Source: Bacteroidales bacterium UBA6360 (GTDB lineage Bacteria; Bacteroidota; Bacteroidia; Bacteroidales; UBA932). From it: a DNA stretch of 16,470 bases. The position numbers were made by a program, and so were the translations under genes. Each line of letters starts with the position of its first letter. Positions within the stretch are counted from its first letter, which is position 1. Positions 14,051 to 16,470 of this stretch are shown here, piece by piece. The notes beneath the pieces are model-generated. The model saw only the letters and a program-made list of their open reading frames with translations, was not told the origin of the DNA and made no database searches. Location of the stretch: positions 1 through 16,470 of the forward strand of contig DJRM01000120.1 of the NCBI GenBank assembly GCA_002440085.1. The letters are read 5' to 3'.

Positions 14051-15049
14051 TTATAAATCAATGTCCTTATGCGTCTCATCCCAATCATCCACATCAGGGG
14101 CAAGCCCGCCGGAACTTGAACCCGGCTTAGGGATGTCAATCCGTTCGGTAACCATGATTACATGATTCGTGTTGTCCGGATTATCGAATTGGTCTGTCAC
14201 GTCGAATACATATTCCCGTTTGTCTCCGGACGAGTTGGCAACGTCTATGTTCAGGAAGAGTCTGCCGGAAGCTCCGGGATACTTGCCAAAAGTGTTGAAC
14301 ACAGAGTATATTTCACCGAGTCCCCGCGCCGCACCGCAATTTACGGCGATGGCAGCCGGCTCCAAGATATTGCGTCCATCCCAAATTTCACGTGCGCGAA
14401 CCTGACCGGTAAAATAAGCCTTGGCCGCTCCGAAATTTTCTATTCCGTTCACGTTCAGCACTCTGAGTATATATGCGTCAACGAGAGTGTTGGCCGTTAT
14501 GTTTATGACTATTGTCTCGTCTTCAGCCGAGTGTTCCGGGATAAGCACATCCTCTCTGCGCCCCACATAAAAATGATCCGGTTCACGGATAAGGGTAAAT
14601 GTCTCCTGCGGAACGGAGCTTATGTCATGGTCATATTTCCCGAAGACGCGAGTGCCGTCTTCTGCAGTGTAGGCATACGCGCTGACAAGATTCTCCACGC
14701 CACCGGCACGGGTCGCGTCACTGTCTATGTTATAGACGACTACATCATACAGCCCGGACGTAATGTCGACGAACCCACCTGTCGGGCCGACATAGGCCTT
14801 CGTGACAAGTTTGTGAGTTTCAACATCATAAAAGTTCACCTGCAGGCGTTCCGGAACACGGCCGTCGAGCTTGGTGCGAAGACCATCAGGAATAACGCCG
14901 TTTAAAGGCTCCGGAGCGACTATTCCCGTCGATGTGGAGATTTGAACATTCAGATACACGCTCGAATCCGCATCATACAGAGGGACTCTTTTGCACGATG
15001 CCGCACACACCAGGAAAAGGCAGGACAAAATATGGCTCAGTTTTCTCAT
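14051..15049 (-). CDS. DUF5119-type lipoprotein, probable fimbrial anchor
   Basis: A 332-residue lipoprotein with lipobox CAASC (Cys19). Segments such as RLQVNFYDVETHKLVTKAYV, GGFVDITSGLYDVVVYNIDS and DHFYVGRREDVLIP fit the DUF5119 family, found in Bacteroidales fimbrial loci. No Arg lies between 22 and 57, where the shaft subunits have their maturation site, so it probably keeps its lipid anchor. Yet its end, APDVDDWDETHKDIDL, resembles the C-terminal tail of the fimbrillins. Together these suggest a FimB/Mfa2-like anchor at the base of the fibre. Translation is coupled to the upstream DUF3575 gene by an ATGA overlap (15046-15049). Assignment to DUF5119 is from memory of the family, not a search. 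Confidence 0.77.
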   Translation of the reverse strand: MRKLSHILSCLFLVCAASCKRVPLYDADSSVYLNVQISTSTGIVAPEPLNGVIPDGLRTKLDGRVPERLQVNFYDVETHKLVTKAYVGPTGGFVDITSGLYDVVVYNIDSDATRAGGVENLVSAYAYTAEDGTRVFGKYDHDISSVPQETFTLIREPDHFYVGRREDVLIPEHSAEDETIVINITANTLVDAYILRVLNVNGIENFGAAKAYFTGQVRAREIWDGRNILEPAAIAVNCGAARGLGEIYSVFNTFGKYPGASGRLFLNIDVANSSGDKREYVFDVTDQFDNPDNTNHVIMVTERIDIPKPGSSSGGLAPDVDDWDETHKDIDL

Positions 15050-16041
15050 CGCTCGCCCTCCTTCTTGACAGTCTTGTAAATTGGAATGACAAGGGAGACT
15101 GTAGCCTTTGTCGGGCCGAACCAGTTAACGCTCTGCCGGACACCCGTGCGGTAGGCATGCCCGCCTTCAGTGTAGACCTTATATTTCTGCGCATTTGAAT
15201 GAATCCAGCCTATTCCGAGAGATATCTCAAGGCGCATGTCCCGTTTTTTCCCGATGCGGAACGAGTATTGGTAATCAACCCCGACATTCGAGAACGCCCC
15301 CTGCCATCCGCTGTAGTCGCGGCCGAAATCGTAATATCCCCCGTTACCATACAAACCGATGGAATGACCGAACAAACGGTATTGCCAATTTTCCTCTCCG
15401 GCAGAGTGCCTGTCGCCAAACCAATACCGGACATCAACACCGCCAAACAGCATCTCGGCACAATACTTCATTTCAGTCTGCTTGTGCCACTGCCTCCAAT
15501 GCCACGGATAATACCAATCCAAGCCAACAGACCAGCGATTTCCTATGGGGATTTCAACACCGATGTTGAGCAATGGAAGAAGAAGATTGGTGCGCATCGC
15601 CACAACCATTTTGCGGCGCCAACCAAGAGTGTACGAAGATTCTTCCACGCCCCGCGAAGACGGGATATAGACAGTGTCACGAGAATGCAGCACAAGCGTG
15701 TCTCGGTTGAATACAGTGACGGTGTCATGTTGTACCACAATTTCCTTCTCGGGAACAGCCGGTTCAAGAGCCGGGCGAACGTAAACAATGACTGAAGCGG
15801 AACTCTGACGAAGTTCAGGGAATATGCGGGCGTTAAGGACACGCCATGACGCACCGTTGTCCAAGTCCTTTATTTTTGCAACAATATCCCCTGACGGACG
15901 ATGAAGGTTTTTTGTGATTATGTCATTAAGAACTTCCTTATTCGGGAGACCGGAATCCCGGATCAAGGCTGCAAGGCGAATCCAATCAACGCCAAGTGAG
16001 TATGCCTTAAACAGTTCGTTGTTTATACCCCCCCCACTGAC
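15046..16041 (-). CDS. Frameshifted 3' part: DUF3575 outer-membrane barrel of the fimbrial operon
   Basis: This frame is open from 16041 to the TGA at 15046-15048. It begins inside the G-run and continues INNELFKAYSLGVDWIRLAA, which fits the end of the OmpA-like region coded in the other frame. A linker with DTVTVFNRDTLVLHSRDTVY is followed by the DUF3575 barrel: MRTNLLLPLLNIGVEIPIG, WSVGLDWYYPW, VDVRYWFGD, and a final strand KATVSLVIPIYK. No ATG occurs before the barrel; the first possible start is a TTG at 15966, with no ribosome-binding signal, so this is not an independent gene. Joined to 16023-16361 it would give 438 residues with nine G. Known DUF3575 proteins near fimbrial genes are outer-membrane components of unknown exact role. 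Confidence 0.82.
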   Translation of the reverse strand, partial: VSGGGINNELFKAYSLGVDWIRLAALIRDSGLPNKEVLNDIITKNLHRPSGDIVAKIKDLDNGASWRVLNARIFPELRQSSASVIVYVRPALEPAVPEKEIVVQHDTVTVFNRDTLVLHSRDTVYIPSSRGVEESSYTLGWRRKMVVAMRTNLLLPLLNIGVEIPIGNRWSVGLDWYYPWHWRQWHKQTEMKYCAEMLFGGVDVRYWFGDRHSAGEENWQYRLFGHSIGLYGNGGYYDFGRDYSGWQGAFSNVGVDYQYSFRIGKKRDMRLEISLGIGWIHSNAQKYKVYTEGGHAYRTGVRQSVNWFGPTKATVSLVIPIYKTVKKEGER

Positions 16042-16361
16042 CTAAGCAGTAAGGAACGGAGAACACGTGCCCTATTGAGCGCGAGACTTGCATTAATCGC
16101 ATCGGTTCCCTCCGGAGAGGCACTGCCTTCTATGTTAATCGAAAGGATTTCACGTCCTGAATCTGAGATGATTCCACGCAGGGTGTCAGCGAGCACATCC
16201 AACTGATGACGATTATCCCTATAAGCCAAATCAAGTTGAGACTTACCCTGCCGGAAGTGAAATCTGAACATCACAGAATCAGCCACCTGCGTCTGCGCAT
16301 TGAGAAACACGCATATAAAAGCGGATAACACACAACAGATTGTTCGTTTCAAATAGTTCAT
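16023..16361 (-). CDS. Frameshifted 5' part: signal peptide and OmpA-like region
   Basis: The first 112 codons of the first fimbrial gene. A signal peptide (basic MNYLKR, hydrophobic to about 20, likely cut near LNAQ) leads into an OmpA-like segment with SINIEGSASPEG (75-85) and LALNRARVLRSLLL (93-106). The frame then runs into the eight-G tract (SVGGV) and stops at once at TAA (16023-16025). The natural continuation is in the neighbouring frame of the downstream part. As written the product would be a short periplasmic fragment with no barrel. The ATG at 16361 lies about 12 bases from the predicted transcript start of a strong promoter. Confidence 0.8.
   Translation of the reverse strand: MNYLKRTICCVLSAFICVFLNAQTQVADSVMFRFHFRQGKSQLDLAYRDNRHQLDVLADTLRGIISDSGREILSINIEGSASPEGTDAINASLALNRARVLRSLLLRSVGGV
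16028..16035 (-). repeat. Eight-base G homopolymer at the frameshift
   Basis: A run of eight C on the plus strand (eight G in coding sense), the longest G/C run I see in the window. In the 5' frame it reads GTG GGG GGG GTA TAA; in the 3' frame AGT GGG GGG GGT ATA. Nine or six G would join the OmpA-like and DUF3575 halves; eight or seven would not. The tract also contains an in-frame G GGG GGG heptamer at which a -1 ribosomal slip would join the frames. Confidence 0.85.
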
Positions 16362-16379
16362 CTATCTCAGTAAAGGACG

Positions 16380-16411
16380 CAAAGTTAAACGCCATAAATG
16401 AATTATGCAAA
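16380..16411 (-). promoter_or_regulatory. Promoter of the fimbrial operon
   Basis: Minus strand: TTTG (16411-16408), 20-base spacer, TAACTTTG (16387-16380). Both boxes match the Bacteroidota primary sigma consensus TTTG-N19-21-TAnnTTTG exactly. A start around 16374 leaves a leader of only about 12 bases before the ATG at 16361. No other good promoter was seen inside the operon. No inverted repeats suggesting an invertible promoter flank it. Confidence 0.75.
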
Positions 16412-16412
16412 T

Positions 16413-16450
16413 AAAAAAAAGACACCCTTCTGATTATTCAGTCGGGTGTC
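16413..16450 (-). terminator. Intrinsic terminator of the rRNA operon
   Basis: On the minus strand GACACCC (16450-16444) pairs with GGGTGTC (16427-16421), with an inner CTGA/TCAG stem, an ATAA loop and a GA/AA internal loop, followed directly by eight U (16420-16413). It lies just after the 5S 3' end and one base before the -33 box of the fimbrial promoter, so it separates the two transcripts. Confidence 0.85.
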
Positions 16451-16454
16451 TCGA

Positions 16455-16470
16455 AGCGTGGCGACGACCT
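16455..16470 (-). rRNA. rrf: 5S ribosomal RNA, 3' end only (partial)
   Basis: The last bases, read on the minus strand, are AGGTCGTCGCCACGC. This matches the conserved 3' end of 5S rRNA (GGGAGAGTAGGTCGNNGCC), and an intrinsic terminator follows at once. The rest of the gene, and presumably 23S and 16S, lie beyond the right edge. The exact 3' end is uncertain by a few bases. Confidence 0.75.

Noticed and set aside
14162..14905. A 247-codon plus-strand open frame
   Set aside because: It lies opposite the DUF5119 lipoprotein gene, has no start context or family features, and is explained as a shadow frame.
16421..16450. Inverted repeat near the fimbrial promoter as part of an invertible promoter
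   Set aside because: The two arms lie together on one side of the promoter, only 16 bases apart, with a U-run after them; they form the rRNA terminator, and no matching repeat lies on the other side of the promoter.

Overview
The window looks like a chromosomal segment from a gut-type Bacteroidales (Bacteroidota). Evidence: the gene order thrS-infC-rpmI-rplT with a large Bacteroidota-type signal peptidase, a DUF4199 plus family-2 glycosyltransferase pair, a type V (fimbrillin/Mfa-like) fimbrial operon, -7 promoter elements of the form TAnnTTTG, and mostly no Shine-Dalgarno sequences. I do not assign a genus. No gene-free stretch exceeds 300 bases.

Left third (1-4770, minus strand): a translation operon read leftward, thrS -> infC -> rpmI (L35) -> rplT (L20) -> lepB. 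infC has no usable AUG/GUG/UUG. It appears to start at AUC, 8 nt after a perfect AGGAGG, and gives a 199-residue IF-3. Short hairpins lie in the infC-rpmI and rpmI-rplT spacers.

Middle (4877-6513, plus strand): a divergent promoter region, then a four-helix DUF4199 membrane protein and a DPM/GtrB-like membrane glycosyltransferase, probably co-transcribed.

Right two thirds (6526-16411, minus strand): an eight-gene fimbrial operon read leftward. A well-formed promoter (TTTG-N20-TAACTTTG) lies directly behind the terminator of a 5S rRNA gene whose 3' end is at the right edge. The order is an OmpA-like plus DUF3575 outer-membrane protein, a DUF5119 lipoprotein (likely anchor), a probable major fimbrillin, four more fimbrillin-like lipoproteins, and a 772-residue DUF4906-type protein with a C-terminal FISUMP-like domain (likely tip). 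Three gene junctions are ATGA overlaps. The probable major fimbrillin is set apart by about 47-base spacers and followed by a perfect 7-bp hairpin.

The most striking feature is a run of eight G (coding sense) in the first fimbrial gene that puts its OmpA-like and barrel halves in different frames. Nine or six G would restore a 438- or 437-residue protein. This could be slipped-strand phase variation, translational or transcriptional slippage, a fixed mutation, or a homopolymer sequencing error. If real, it may switch fimbriae on and off.
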